From positions 186,001-250,000 of the forward strand of contig CP073217.1 of the NCBI GenBank assembly GCA_020342235.1: DNA of 64,000 bases, in the 5' to 3' direction. The stretch is from Saccharomycopsis phalli (Eukaryota; Ascomycota; Saccharomycetes; Ascoideales; Saccharomycopsidaceae). Made by a program: the position numbers and the translations under genes. How positions within the stretch are numbered: position 1 is the first letter of the stretch; the number at the start of each line of letters is the position of its first letter. Below, piece by piece: positions 21,053 through 31,304 of the stretch. Under the pieces are notes generated by a model. That model was not told the DNA's origin and did no database searches. It worked only from the letters and a program-made list of their open reading frames with translations.

Positions 21053-21982
21053 TCCCAACACAGAAATCCGATACCTCTTTTCCCCCTTTGACAGCTGAAC
21101 CTATACTAGGGTCAGCTTCATTCGAGGTAGAGGATCCACTATTAAGTGCTTCTCTAAAACTCCTCATAATTTGATTCACAGGATTATTAATATTCTAATA
21201 AGTATCTTTGGGCAGTCTATTTTGCAATAAAATTCCATTGAGAGCATCTAATCCATTAGTTGCTTTAGTCAATAGACCATTGGGCGAACTGTCTGGTAAA
21301 CCACGACCCCCCATTAACAAGATACTGAACAAGACCAATGCCATACGGATCAAACTTCTGAACGAACACCTTTGCCCATCTGGCATAACTGGTAGCTCTT
21401 CGCAACTTTTCTGTTGGGTGAAAAACAGCCGCGCTTCAGGGTAACTCATAACCTGACGTAATCTAGCAGATCCTTATGGCATCCATATCTTCTATTATAG
21501 ATAATTCATCTTCTTGTTACTATTCTAGCTATTTTCTGTCCTATTTATATTATTCTTTAAGATGCATTCAGTTATCCTTAACTTCAGATGTCTGTACCGG
21601 TGATCTCCTTAATGTATGACCCCACTGTCCATCTCCTTAATTTATGAGATCCCCAATAGGACGATCTCCTTAATCTCTAGGATTTTCGACATCTTCAACA
21701 TTTAATCTCTCAGATCTTCGACATCTTCAACAGAGTACAGTCCTTTCATAACGATTCAATACCGACTGTATATATGTAGTTTCTGAATATAATTGGATAC
21801 ACACTAAAATTAAATATTCGTGTCATCCAGCAGACTCTGGATATGCCAATGTGGGTTCATCAAAGTTGTGTCAGTGCCATCAATCAGTAGAGATTCTCAT
21901 GCGTCACGTGATATTATTGATTTACATCACCCGGCCGATGAGCATGTTTTTATAGTTTGGTGATTCCTTGTTAGAAATTTGC

Positions 21983-24073
21983 ATGCGCATCGCCCTCTAT
22001 TTTACGCTCCTTCTCCGAGTGTTTGGAAAGCCTTCTGATTCAAAATCAGACGGTTCTGATGTTGAACTACCATCTGCGCTCACTAAAGACAATTTTGACC
22101 AGGTTTTAGGAAGCAGTCTTCACCTTGTGGAGTTTTTCTCGCCGTACTGTCACCATTGCAAACAGTTGGAACCGATCTGGAAAAAAGTATACCAGGGCCT
22201 CCAGCAAGATGATGAGAAGTTGGGTATTGAAATGCGACAGGTTAATTGCGTTGAACAAGGCGAGTTATGTGATAAGGAGGCGGTCAAGTTCTATCCTAAC
22301 TTACGGATATATGGTCCAAACCAGGGCCACAACGGCGGGGTATTACTTACAAGCTACCCGGGTAACGTCGAAAAGACCGAAGACAGTCTCAGAGAGTTTA
22401 TAAAAGACTCGGTGTTTCAATACGGAGATGTGGACAAATTGCATCTTCCATCCAAGAGTAAACTTCTCAAGACAAGTAATTTGACCGAAATCTTGGCCGG
22501 TGAGCACAAGAAACCGATCCTTGTGTCATTCTGGCCGACAAATGACAAGCTGTTTACGGATATCAACATACAGGAGGACATATTTGATTTGTGCGACTCA
22601 TGTCTCGAATTCCAGGCTATGTGGAACATCGTGCTGAATCAGTTGCACGAGGTGATTGATATTGGGCACGTTAACTGCGAATCGAACTCTGTGATCTGTT
22701 CGGAACTCGGATTTAAGGATTTGAGTGGGAGACCGGGTCGAAACCGTGACCCACGGGTCGTGGCTATACTTCCCAAGACCACAGGGAACCTTGTGAAGTA
22801 TACTGGTGTGGTTTCTGGGAATGACATTGCATCCTGGACAAAACGGTTGCTACAGAACTACCAGTTGGAAGACGTGGATCCGTATATGTTGTCGCAGAAG
22901 ATGCAGCTTACGAACAGACTCATTAACGAGCCAAAGAGTGACCTCCCAGGACCAAACGACAACAAGGTGAGTTTTGTTTTTTTGTATGATGCCGAGCGGT
23001 CGACTGAAGAGGACTTCCAGGTGCTTCCATACCTTTTTGAGCCGATTATGCGACTTCCGGATGTATATCTTTACAAATCAAACAACACGGGGTTCCGGAA
23101 GCTTATCCAGCGTCAGTCGGAGAACATGTTGCGGTACATCCACTACAACGACTCCGAGCCTGTGCTTGAGTTCAACCAGGAGATGTTTATCTCAAACACC
23201 GTGACGTCACTTCCAACTGTGATCGGATTCAAGGACAATAGCTTGGTGCCCGTTGTGTTCCAGAACTTTGGACCGGATGATATTCGCGATCCAAAGTTGG
23301 TGGAGAGTTTTATCCGACGGAATAGCTTGCCATTTGTCAGTGAGCTAACCCCCGAGAACTTCCACAAAATCTTCACGTTGAAGAACCTGAACTTAGACAA
23401 GGTTGTGGTCGCATTCTTCGACTCAGGAGACCATGACCACACGCATGTTGCCCTTAACAATTTAATGTTGGCTGCACACGACTTTCACTACTATTGGACA
23501 GAGTACAAGTACATGCAGTTAAAGAATCGTCGCCAGAAGAAGGATGCGCGAATAAAGAAGCTACAGGATGCGGGTAAGAACAGTGATAAAATTACCGAGG
23601 CAATGGCGGCAGAAATTATGTACGAGACCCACGGAGAGACGGTGTTCACGTACCTCGACTTGAACAAGTTCCGTAATATGATTAATGAGAAGGGATGGAA
23701 CATCAGCGGAAAGAAGAACTATGTCAAGGGCGACGTTATTATAATAGAGCGCACGGGGAAGTTCTACTACGAGAGTGACATCTACGGAAACGACCTCAAA
23801 AACGAACCTTGGATTTTACGTAACACTTTGATGAGTTTTCATGACAACAACTACGTTGTCAAGCCCTTGAAAAAAAACTTGATTCACAGTCCCTACGGGA
23901 ATTATCTCCGCCACATGGACTATATCCATCGCCATGGTTTCTTTGGCTACTTGCTTGTAGTTTCGTTGGTTGTGGCAGTGTATAGTTTGACGAAGAAGTA
24001 TTGGCGTGGTGGCATCAAATACAAGAAATTGGGGCGTGGTATTTTGGGTAATGAAGAAGGAAAGAGTGACTAG
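21983..24073 (+). CDS. EPS1: Membrane-bound ER protein disulfide isomerase (Eps1-like)
   Basis: 696 residues from the ATG at 21983; the frame extends a little upstream without an ATG. Signal peptide at 1-15 (MRIALYFTLLLRVFG). A thioredoxin domain carries the active site CHHC at 56-59 within FFSPYCHHCKQLEPIW. There follow further thioredoxin-like segments without CxxC, sequons such as NNT and NDS, a charged helical region near 510-550, and one C-terminal transmembrane segment (about 653-671) followed by a short basic cytosolic tail. S. cerevisiae Eps1 has the same plan and almost the same length (701), and acts in the ER in folding and quality control of plasma-membrane proteins such as Pma1. 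The tail here ends GKSD, without an obvious dilysine signal. No intron. TMX3-like PDI is an equivalent naming. Confidence 0.9.
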   Translation: MRIALYFTLLLRVFGKPSDSKSDGSDVELPSALTKDNFDQVLGSSLHLVEFFSPYCHHCKQLEPIWKKVYQGLQQDDEKLGIEMRQVNCVEQGELCDKEAVKFYPNLRIYGPNQGHNGGVLLTSYPGNVEKTEDSLREFIKDSVFQYGDVDKLHLPSKSKLLKTSNLTEILAGEHKKPILVSFWPTNDKLFTDINIQEDIFDLCDSCLEFQAMWNIVLNQLHEVIDIGHVNCESNSVICSELGFKDLSGRPGRNRDPRVVAILPKTTGNLVKYTGVVSGNDIASWTKRLLQNYQLEDVDPYMLSQKMQLTNRLINEPKSDLPGPNDNKVSFVFLYDAERSTEEDFQVLPYLFEPIMRLPDVYLYKSNNTGFRKLIQRQSENMLRYIHYNDSEPVLEFNQEMFISNTVTSLPTVIGFKDNSLVPVVFQNFGPDDIRDPKLVESFIRRNSLPFVSELTPENFHKIFTLKNLNLDKVVVAFFDSGDHDHTHVALNNLMLAAHDFHYYWTEYKYMQLKNRRQKKDARIKKLQDAGKNSDKITEAMAAEIMYETHGETVFTYLDLNKFRNMINEKGWNISGKKNYVKGDVIIIERTGKFYYESDIYGNDLKNEPWILRNTLMSFHDNNYVVKPLKKNLIHSPYGNYLRHMDYIHRHGFFGYLLVVSLVVAVYSLTKKYWRGGIKYKKLGRGILGNEEGKSD

Positions 24074-25523
24074 ACATTGTATGAGTATAGATATTGATGG
24101 GGTGCTGTGTATATTGACAAGGCTATGGGTATATAAGTTTAAAATATACACATTTGAACTTCATAGTATGGTATAATGGAGTATGTAATAAAATGACTCC
24201 TCTTCGTCTTACCCTTTGTTTTATCACCAAGTCCATCACCTTTCAGGGCTGTCTTGACGCTCGATAATCCCTGTTTCATGATCTACGTCATGCTAGCGCA
24301 TTCAGCGGGAAGTTACCGGTTGTATATATATAGGTATTATTCTCTAATTCTGGAAGCGAATATACTTTAAATATCAACTCGTACCCTAGTCACTATATCA
24401 CACATCATTACATATACTGGATAGCTGTATGACCAATTGTCCGTTCGCAGAATTCTTGGGTATCCACTGGATATTTTAATATCAGTTATTTTTGAATGTA
24501 TTCCGATATATCTGTGTGGGACGTAATCAATATCTCTATTCTACGACATGCCTTACTCAATATTTCAAAACACCACGGCAGCATCAGATACATAAATGTG
24601 CCACTTGAATTGAAGTTCGTTTAAATGCCATTTTTGAAATTATTGTAATTCTGGAATAAATATTCTAGCGTGATTATGAGTTAGGATTCTAAACTTCAGT
24701 CCAGGACTAATCGAATCCTCCTCTCCTATACCCCCGCTATCACACTCTCAGGAAATACTAACTGATAGTTTTATGCCATTTCCTTCGCCGACGTCTCACC
24801 CTGTGATAGCGCATATTTCCTTATATATTTGAATTATTCTCACCCAAGTATAAAGTAGCAATATGTAGTGTTCGTGCTACACACGCCATGTATTACTGTG
24901 ATTTCACTTAAACCACATGAGCTTGACATGTCATCACGTGCCAAATAGACTTTTATAGCACTCTTCTCCAAAGCAACATATGATTATTAAGTTAGAGGCG
25001 GAAATTTTTATAAATTACCAATAGTTTAGAGACACTTGGATAGTTTTATTTTTCCATAGAGGACAAAGGCGATCCAAAATCGTGCCAGATTACACATATC
25101 ACATGACTTGCTTCGATTACATTTTTCGGTATTGTTTAGGAACAGACCGTAATTCCGCAAGTTAAAACAGTGGTTACTGCGATAATATGAAGTATGTAGC
25201 AAGTACCCCAAATGATACTATTATTATAAAATTATAAAATACTACTTACTAATTGTGGTAATTTATTATAAACTAAAACATAAGATGTAGTAAAGTTTGG
25301 TGATCTACATCATTCTTTCCAATAAGTATTTTGGTTCTAATTCCTTGTTATTTTTGCCATTTCAAAATGAATTCTATTTACAGTGTTCACATCTACCCAA
25401 GTAATTCTTCATTAATATTATCAAACTTCTCTCTTCCACTCGTATATTCCTTTTTTTTCATTTGATATCCTGTTTATTTATCAACTTCCTTTCAATAAAG
25501 TCTCTCCCACGATTAATGAATCA
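24074..25523. other. Long intergenic region, no gene seen
   Basis: AT-rich, between the 3' ends of EPS1 (+) and RTC6 (-). Nothing recognised on either strand. Confidence 0.4.
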
Positions 25524-25733
25524 TCACCCCTGGCGTTGTTTGTGTTTCTTGTTGGCCTTGCAAAACACATATGCTCGACCCTTTCTTCTTACGACATAGC
25601 ACTCGCCACAAAACTTTTTGATAGAACTCCGTACCTTGAACCCGCGCGTAATCACGCTACTGAGCCCAAATACATTCAAGCTCGAGTATCTTTTGACCAC
25701 AGGTACTAATCCTTGAAACATTGTCTGTTTCAT
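25524..25733 (-). CDS. RTC6: Mitochondrial large-subunit ribosomal protein bL36m
   Basis: 69 residues from the first ATG. The frame runs eight codons further upstream without ATG; a second ATG four codons later is also possible. After a short mitochondrial-type leader the C-terminal 38 residues are a complete bL36 domain: [11 protein letters not shown], then the zinc ligands C42, C45, C58 and H63, ending KHKQRQG. bL36 is the smallest large-subunit protein and binds one zinc. In S. cerevisiae the mitochondrial protein is Rtc6. It is divergently arranged with MRL1, with only about 68 bp between start codons. Confidence 0.93.
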   Translation of the reverse strand: MKQTMFQGLVPVVKRYSSLNVFGLSSVITRGFKVRSSIKKFCGECYVVRRKGRAYVFCKANKKHKQRQG

Positions 25734-25801
25734 GAAACTTTTTACATTTCCATGCAATATTGTCCGGGTAATGTATATTAAACGGGATTTGCCTTATTGT
25801 A
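25734..25801. promoter_or_regulatory. Compact divergent promoter RTC6/MRL1
   Basis: Only 68 bp separate the ATG of RTC6 and the first ATG of MRL1 (86 bp if MRL1 starts at its second ATG). Control elements and both 5' leaders must overlap here or lie within the genes. No TATA box or known site was recognised. Confidence 0.5.
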
Positions 25802-26954
25802 ATGATTCTTGACACAGAAATGATACGGAACGTGGTATTATTTATATATTTGGCCTGCTTGGTTTGCTCAAAGAACATTCCCGAACCTTCGAATAATTCA
25901 CCTGATAGTGATTCGCCGGAGGAAAGTATTCCACCATGCGCTATTATCAACCCGGCTAACAACGCCTTCTATGACTTGTCCTTTTTAAGTAAACCGGTGG
26001 TCGATAAGAGCCTGGGTTTAAAACCAGCAGCATGGACTGTTCGCGGATATGACTATGGGTATAATTTCACTTTAAGTGTGTGCTCATCACCAATTTCTAA
26101 GACTGGATCGAGTGATGATGTGGACTCGAGTGTGAAAAATGTACTGCAAATAGGGGGGTATTACACCGGGACCGACGGAGTGAGGTACTCTATTGGGAAC
26201 TACAACACAACTCCTGTGTTCCGGGGTAAAAAATTGGTTCTACAGTATCAAGATGGTAGTTATTGCAGGGACCCAAACGCACCATCAGGTACCAAGGACC
26301 CCTACTTAAAGGATTTCAGTGGGAAGAGGTTGCGCAAGTCAACCATATTGAGCTTTTCATGTGATAAAGATGTCATGAGTAAGGCTAATGTGTTGTTTGT
26401 GGGTAGTTCCAGAGACTGTGATTATTTCTTTGAGGTTCGAACAGCCAGCGCATGTGTGACAGCGAAAAAGGCAGATGACCTAGCGGCCATTTGGATTTTT
26501 TTCTTTATGTGAGTATTTCAATAGAGTATATGCCAAGATATTTTGGGTTATTGTCTCAATATCTATTTTCTTACTAACTTAAGTTTGTTTGCGGCTTTGC
26601 TGGTCTATTTCAGTGGAGGGTTCCTCTACAAAACTTTATTCCTTCACAGAAAAGGATGGAACTCATTGCCTAATTTCACCAATGTGCGGAATTCAATTAA
26701 AAACAATGTGAGTTAGCACTGCGCTTTGTGGTTTTCACTGACGAATAGAAATACTGATACTCCAGTCGTTCAAAAATTCATTTTCAAATTACCGTGATGG
26801 TAGAATTTATCAGGACTCTGAAAATGACGTAGGATCCCTGCGGTTTCACGGTCAGTTCCAGAGCTGCTCTAATTCTAGTAATCAATTATTAGATGAACTA
26901 GATGTTCAATTGAATAATATGCAACTGAGTGATGAATCACAGAGAACTGCGTGA
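25802..26954 (+). CDS. MRL1: Mannose-6-phosphate-receptor-like sorting protein, three exons
   Basis: Exons 25802-26508, 26584-26707 and 26766-26954 give 339 residues. The protein has a signal peptide (start at residue 1 or 7), then an MRH-type lectin domain with several cysteines (CAIIN, VCSS, SYCRD, SFSCD, RDCDYFFEV, SACV). A single transmembrane segment is split by intron 1 and is followed by GGFLYKTL and KGWNSLPNF, closely like the start of the tail of animal cation-dependent M6P receptor and yeast Mrl1. The remainder is a serine-rich cytosolic tail. Mrl1 assists delivery of vacuolar hydrolases through endosomes. Intron 1 (75 nt) has GTGAGT, TACTAAC at 26572-26578 and a 3' TTAAG. Intron 2 (58 nt) has GTGAGT, TACTGAT and CCAG. 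Without splicing the frame ends at 26512, inside the membrane segment. Atg27 is the main alternative, but the tail motif favours MRL1. Confidence 0.87.
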
Positions 26955-27296
26955 ATGAATAGCATGGATACAATACAGTATCAATTTAGGTAAGGGAATT
27001 GGTTGAAAATTAGGGAATCTAAGTCATTACTTCTAGTGTGTTTCTATTTTCTATATTTGTGATTTTACAGATATGCCACTTATATTTTTAGTTTTGAACT
27101 ATCTGAGCTGGCCTTTAGTTTTGTCAGAGTGGTTATATTACGTCTGTAGTCTCATTTTTGTCATTCATACTGATCTACTTGTTGAGTGTCTAGTAGATAT
27201 TGTGAAATATATAGGTATCAATGAGGTTCGAACACCTATTTATTATTAATAATGGCACAAATGAGATTCAATCCTGTGCGTAAAATGATACACTTT
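26955..27296. other. Intergenic region, edge of the retroelement cluster
   Basis: 3' flank of MRL1, nothing recognised. From 27297 on, almost all sequence is retroelement or tRNA. Confidence 0.4.
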
Positions 27297-27680
27297 TGTA
27301 ACGATAAAATCCTGGTGGTATCGTTACAATCACTTATAAATTGGCTATTTAACAATATAAAGTATTGTTAACTACAAGGTATAAGTCGTATAGTTATCTC
27401 AGAATGTATCTCTAAGTTACTTGATAATTTATTAGCTATTTCCTTCTGTATTTATATTATTCCAGAGACAGGGTTACTACCTTAATTAAGGGTTGCCTCA
27501 AATCCCTTTTGGGATTTTTCCTGACTCGTCCTTAAGCACAACAGTGTTTCAATCTTCCTGGCGATCACCATAGGCGTCATCTCTTATCCGCACGGTGTCA
27601 TGTGATGCTCGCGTGTCACTAGCATGTAATCAGCACGTGCAATTGCACGTGATGAGTGTAAACGATATTTTATCGTTACA
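27297..27680 (+). repeat. Solo LTR, family I
   Basis: 384 bp, TGTAACGA at one end and TCGTTACA at the other (8-bp terminal inverted repeats). It matches the LTRs at 30910-31291 and 56183-56564 along its length. Unlike those, no tRNA gene follows 13 bp downstream here. Confidence 0.85.
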
Positions 27681-27797
27681 ATAATCATCCCTAGCCAGGG
27701 CTTCATTTACGGTCACGTGCACAAATACTGCCAGGGTCTCTAACCGGCAATGCCATCTCTCCTAATCAGGGTAGTACATCTACCTGGTTACAATAGT

Positions 27798-27985
27798 AAC
27801 GATAAAATCCCAGTGGTATTGTTATAACTGTCGTAATCTAGCATTTCTCTCAATGACTTCCGTACCTCACTATTGTAAATATTTATTAGGCAGTAAATCC
27901 CTTTTGTGGAACATTCTAAGCAGGGTAACATTATTCTATCTGAGTGTAACCATAACATCAATCATGGTTATTATTGTGAATATTA
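27798..27985. repeat. LTR fragments (families I, B and J)
   Basis: A short I-like piece (about 27798-27828), the end of a minus-strand B LTR (27830-27880, opening TGTCGTAATCTAGC) and a J-like piece (about 27886-27985, GGCAGTAAATCCC and GTAACCATAACATCAATCATGG) abut one another. All truncated. Confidence 0.6.
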
Positions 27986-28002
27986 TTTAATTTTGGTCTA
28001 TA

Positions 28003-28410
28003 GCTATACTAGGCTTCAAAGAGACTAATATTTCATTGCTTGAACTATGAGCAGCGCCGCTATGTTGGGTGTTGCAAGAAAACCCTTCGGAATGGACAGA
28101 AAAACGTCCAACTCTTGGGAGTGGCTATTGATGATTTGATTCTGGACGCCTGTAGGGTCTCCCTCCATTACAGAAGTACCTGTCCATATGGCCATCCATG
28201 TGGTAGCAGCTGAAGGAGTCTAACCTCGGACATGCTCCTGCCCCCTTCAATCATGGTTACGTGTTGAGGTTGAAAACCACAAGTAAGACACCTATAACGG
28301 AGAATGTCGACGCCTAATTCCTCTTCTATTGAGTGTAACATTACGAGACCAGAGATTCTGTTATACCACTTATATCTGAAACCGACTCTGACGGGAATCC
28401 TCGATATCAA
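28003..28410 (-). mobile_element. LINE 3' fragment (minus)
   Basis: The 3'-end block (CTATAGCTATACTAGGCTTC, GCGCCGCTA and AAACCC landmarks) at 28003-28110 is preceded, in sense, by coding remains at 28168-28410. These contain CLTCG followed by a histidine, like the C-terminal zinc knuckle of LINEs, with the last ligand not evident. It lies head to head with the plus-strand copy that starts immediately to its right. Confidence 0.6.
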
Positions 28411-28458
28411 GCAGGTATGCTTCCGATCTAACTACTTCTCGAACGAGTCGCGATAGAA

Positions 28459-29181
28459 ATGTATAAATTATGGTTCGCTATCACTAATCTGAAAAATCCC
28501 CTACAAGAAAGTGTCAACAAGCAAATAGTACTTGGAGTCACAAACCGGGACGCGTACTCCTACCTTCTCATAAAGGAGTTCTTTGAAATTAATGACATGA
28601 GCGCACCATACCAAAGATCATTTAAGGAAGCTGCATTAAACATAGATCGTTATGCGAAAGTGATAGCACAAGCCCAATCGGAACTGACGAACAGCCAGAT
28701 ATTGGCCCTACTGGGACGAAAGAAATGGGAACTTAAAGACCAAATAAACACAAAGATGACCAAGGAATGGCAAAAACTAGTGGACACTGGCGAGACTACT
28801 CTCCCGGCCCACTATAGAACTCTACGCGGAACGGATTCACCGGTGGTTACCACCGCTAAAGATAAACTCCTACTAGCCGAGGCCTTAGCCGGCCCAAAGA
28901 ATATTTTGAGCCTGATAAGCCAACTTCTAAATGGAAAAAGCTTGGTATCATGTACCATCAAGAAACAATTCAATCCTGAGTGTGATCCGAAGTGCCCTAG
29001 GTGCGACAATCCCTCCCTAACAATATTTCATGACCTATCATGCCCATGTTTAGAGGTATTCCGAACTCAGGAAACAATCGGCGAAGGCCTCACAACCAGA
29101 GCGCAAATCCGCCGCCTCTTTACAGACGCAAAATCAGTTCATTCTCTTATAGGTTTCTACACGTTAGTGCTGGACGGGTAG
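28459..29181 (+). CDS. LINE ORF2 C-terminal fragment with CCHC knuckle
   Basis: 240 residues open from ATG to stop, but this is only the region downstream of the reverse transcriptase. The end carries CPRC-x8-H-x3-C (residues about 182-197), the zinc-knuckle type common at the C-terminus of non-LTR retrotransposon proteins. The same end (IFHD, then an Arg/Ile-rich stretch, then FYSSVLDR-like against FYTLVLDG) is found in the larger copy at 58000-58540. The preceding stretch is helical and charged, with no RNase H motif recognised. Confidence 0.75.
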   Translation: MYKLWFAITNLKNPLQESVNKQIVLGVTNRDAYSYLLIKEFFEINDMSAPYQRSFKEAALNIDRYAKVIAQAQSELTNSQILALLGRKKWELKDQINTKMTKEWQKLVDTGETTLPAHYRTLRGTDSPVVTTAKDKLLLAEALAGPKNILSLISQLLNGKSLVSCTIKKQFNPECDPKCPRCDNPSLTIFHDLSCPCLEVFRTQETIGEGLTTRAQIRRLFTDAKSVHSLIGFYTLVLDG

Positions 29182-29432
29182 ATTCCTTTTCTTTTTGCAG
29201 TACACAAGAAGGGCGACCCGGCAGGTAGTCCCTCCGGGGGGCGAGACTCCATAGCTCTTTCTGAGTCATCTTTCTTCAACAGTTCCTTAAAGATCAAGTC
29301 GAAAGTTTTTATTCCCATTCAAAGGGTTTTCTCTTGACTCCAAAATTAGCGGCGCCGACCTTAGTTTTTTAGACGGTGAAATATCAATCTCACTCTTTTG
29401 GGGAGCCTAGTATAGCTATAGAAGTAAATAAA

Positions 29433-29433
<1 letters not shown>

Positions 29434-29472
<39 letters not shown>
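29434..29472. repeat. ATT trinucleotide run (LINE tail)
   Basis: Thirteen consecutive ATT units at the 3' end of the LINE copy. Confidence 0.95.
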
Positions 29473-29475
<3 letters not shown>

Positions 29476-29511
29476 GCATGTTGTATGATTTCACGTGCTA
29501 CTCACGTGTAC

Positions 29512-30121
29512 TTTTGTAACGATATAAGGTCAGGTGGACATGGCACGTGATAATGGTTTGGTAATGGATGAATGGTTAAGGAGACGTGGTAATCCCACGT
29601 GGACAATAAGGTTAGGTTTACCCTACTTAAGAGAATAATAAATAGAAAAGAGAACAACATGAACGGGACTGGTATTCTGAGCTCATCTTACAACTAATAC
29701 ATTGTAGTCAACAGGCCTTGGGCTTGATGTACTAACAAAAAACCTTAGACTGTGATCAATCATAAGGAAAAACTTAATACGTAAATACGGCCCACAATAT
29801 TAAATAAATAATATTGTAGGTTCGGAGCACAGAACTATCAGTAGCTACTATAACAATTATACATTTTTCCAATCGATACCGTAATATACATTCTGTATAT
29901 AAAATTCTGAACTAAATAACTTGGAGGCAGTAAATCCCTTTTATAAGGTATTATAGGTAGGGTAATACTGCTCCATCCGGTTGTGACCACATCATCAATA
30001 ATCGTGGTTACGAGACCAAGAACTCTGATAGGATAAGTACATTTCACTAATGTACATCAGGGCTGTTGAATAAGGACTATAGGTGTTATAACGATTAGCC
30101 CAAACTAAATTCGTTATAACA
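29512..30121 (+). repeat. Solo LTR, family K, split by a J LTR
   Basis: Begins TGTAACGATATAAGG and ends TTCGTTATAACA. The J LTR at 29725-30059 interrupts it. It resembles family H in both ends and carries CACGTG-type motifs. No target duplication was found for K itself. Confidence 0.75.
29725..30059 (-). repeat. Solo LTR, family J, inserted in K
   Basis: 335 bp with inverted ends TGATGTAC and GTACATCA. A perfect 5-bp duplication GGGCT flanks it. Same length as the J LTR at 52146-52480. Confidence 0.92.
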
Positions 30122-30164
30122 AACGGTAATTCTCCGCGGTTGAACCTAAACTCTTACAAAAGCT

Positions 30165-30610
30165 TTATGTAACATTCAATATCCTAAATCGCCAGGATAT
30201 TCAATATTACCTCTATAAAATAACTATTCCGAGGGGATAGAGGAACTTACAATAATGTTGGTTATAATAAGCTAAGATGGAATTTCTTCCCCAAGTCCGT
30301 CCAGCTTATAGCAGGTTTCCCAGCTATTTATATTATTCTATATGGTGGAGGTGTTCCATTGTCTTGTGTCTGGTGGAGGCGTAAGAAACCTTTTTAGGAC
30401 GGTCTCGACCTTCTTTTGTCCTTAATAGGAAAGAGCATGTCTGACTCTTGGTGCACGTGACCTAAAGACGTACCCTCACAAGGATTATACCTTGTTCACC
30501 GAGCGTCCCGGTCCTCTTCCTATTGTTCATTGCATGTTGTATGCATTCACGTGCCATTCACGTGTACCTTCTATACTCCAGAGGAGAGGTACCGGGGATT
30601 GCCCGTTACA
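30165..30610 (+). repeat. LTR, family L
   Basis: Roughly 445 bp ending GCCCGTTACA. It matches the minus-strand copy at 39026-39440 and the partial copy at 57187-57472 (GGTGGAGGCGTAAGAA, TTACGGGC-type end). The 5' boundary is approximate. Confidence 0.75.
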
Positions 30611-30614
30611 CTTT

Positions 30615-30903
30615 TGTAACGAGAATTGGTCAGAACGACTGTGCACGTGAAATGATCACGTGTACAGCCATAAGGTCAGGGATCCAGCCAAAGATATATG
30701 CAGGGGGAATGGGGAGAAGCCATGAGAGGAGTGACAATAAGTACTATATATAAGAGCACAATAAAGGGGTAAGGAGGATTAACCTGGTATTAAGGGAATC
30801 TTAATACTTCTTACAACTTATACTGTGTAGTTAACATAAGAATTACTTGACTATTCAGCATAATAAGTGTGTTAACGAGAGGTTCTGATTATTTCTCGTT
30901 ACA
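30615..30903 (+). repeat. Solo LTR, family M
   Basis: 289 bp, TGTAACGAGAATTGG at the start and TTTCTCGTTACA at the end. Perfect 5-bp target duplication ACTTT on both sides. It lies between the L and I LTRs. Confidence 0.9.
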
Positions 30904-30909
30904 ACTTTA

Positions 30910-31291
30910 TGTAACGATAAAATCCTGGTGGTATCGTTACAATCACTTATAAATTGGCTAATTAACAATATGAAGTATTGTTAACTACAAGATATAAGTT
31001 GTATAGTTATCTCAGATTGTATCTCTAAGTTACTTGATAATTTATTAGCTATTTCCTTCTGTATTTATATTATTCCAGAGACAGGGTTACTTCCTTAATT
31101 AAGTTTTGCCTTAGATCCCTTTTGGGATTCTTCCATACTCATCTCTGTACACGGCAGTGCTTTGACTTCCTTTCTCGTCACCATAGGCATCATCCCTAAT
31201 CCGCACGCTGGCATGTGATGCTCACGTGTCATACCATGTGACCAACACGTGGAGTACACGTGTCTAATGTAAACGATATTTTGTCGTTACA
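30910..31291 (+). repeat. Solo LTR, family I, 13 bp upstream of tRNA-Ala
   Basis: 382 bp, TGTAACGA at the start and TCGTTACA at the end. Exactly 13 bp separate its end from the first base of tRNA-Ala. The family-I copy at 56183-56564 has the same orientation and the same 13-bp distance relative to a tRNA-Thr. Confidence 0.92.
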
Positions 31292-31304
31292 TTTACAACA
31301 AGTT

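Larger units (their letters stand above)
19111..21732 (-). mobile_element. Young non-autonomous LTR element with minisatellite interior (family B-related, copia type)
   Basis: Two LTRs of 279 bp (19111-19389 and 21454-21732) look identical base for base, and a perfect 5-bp target duplication GAGTA flanks the whole. Next to the right LTR is a primer-binding site (reverse complement of CTCATAACC, 21445-21453). Next to the left LTR is a purine tract (reverse complement of CCCTCCCTTA, 19390-19399). The roughly 2.06-kb interior holds decayed pieces of gag (near 21195-21450), of pol near 19600-19700 and of the pol 3' end (near 19400-19500), plus two tandem-repeat arrays. It encodes nothing that could mobilise itself. 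Identical LTRs and intact end signals imply recent movement by proteins supplied by another element, presumably family B. It is inert on its own. Confidence 0.9.
28411..29473 (+). mobile_element. LINE, 5'-truncated copy with intact C-terminus and ATT tail
   Basis: Contains the C-terminal coding part (28459-29181), a 3' untranslated region of about 250 bp, and a terminal run of ATT units (29434-29472). It is the best reference for this family's 3' end, which recurs in at least six other places in the window. Endonuclease and reverse transcriptase are absent in this copy. Confidence 0.85.
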
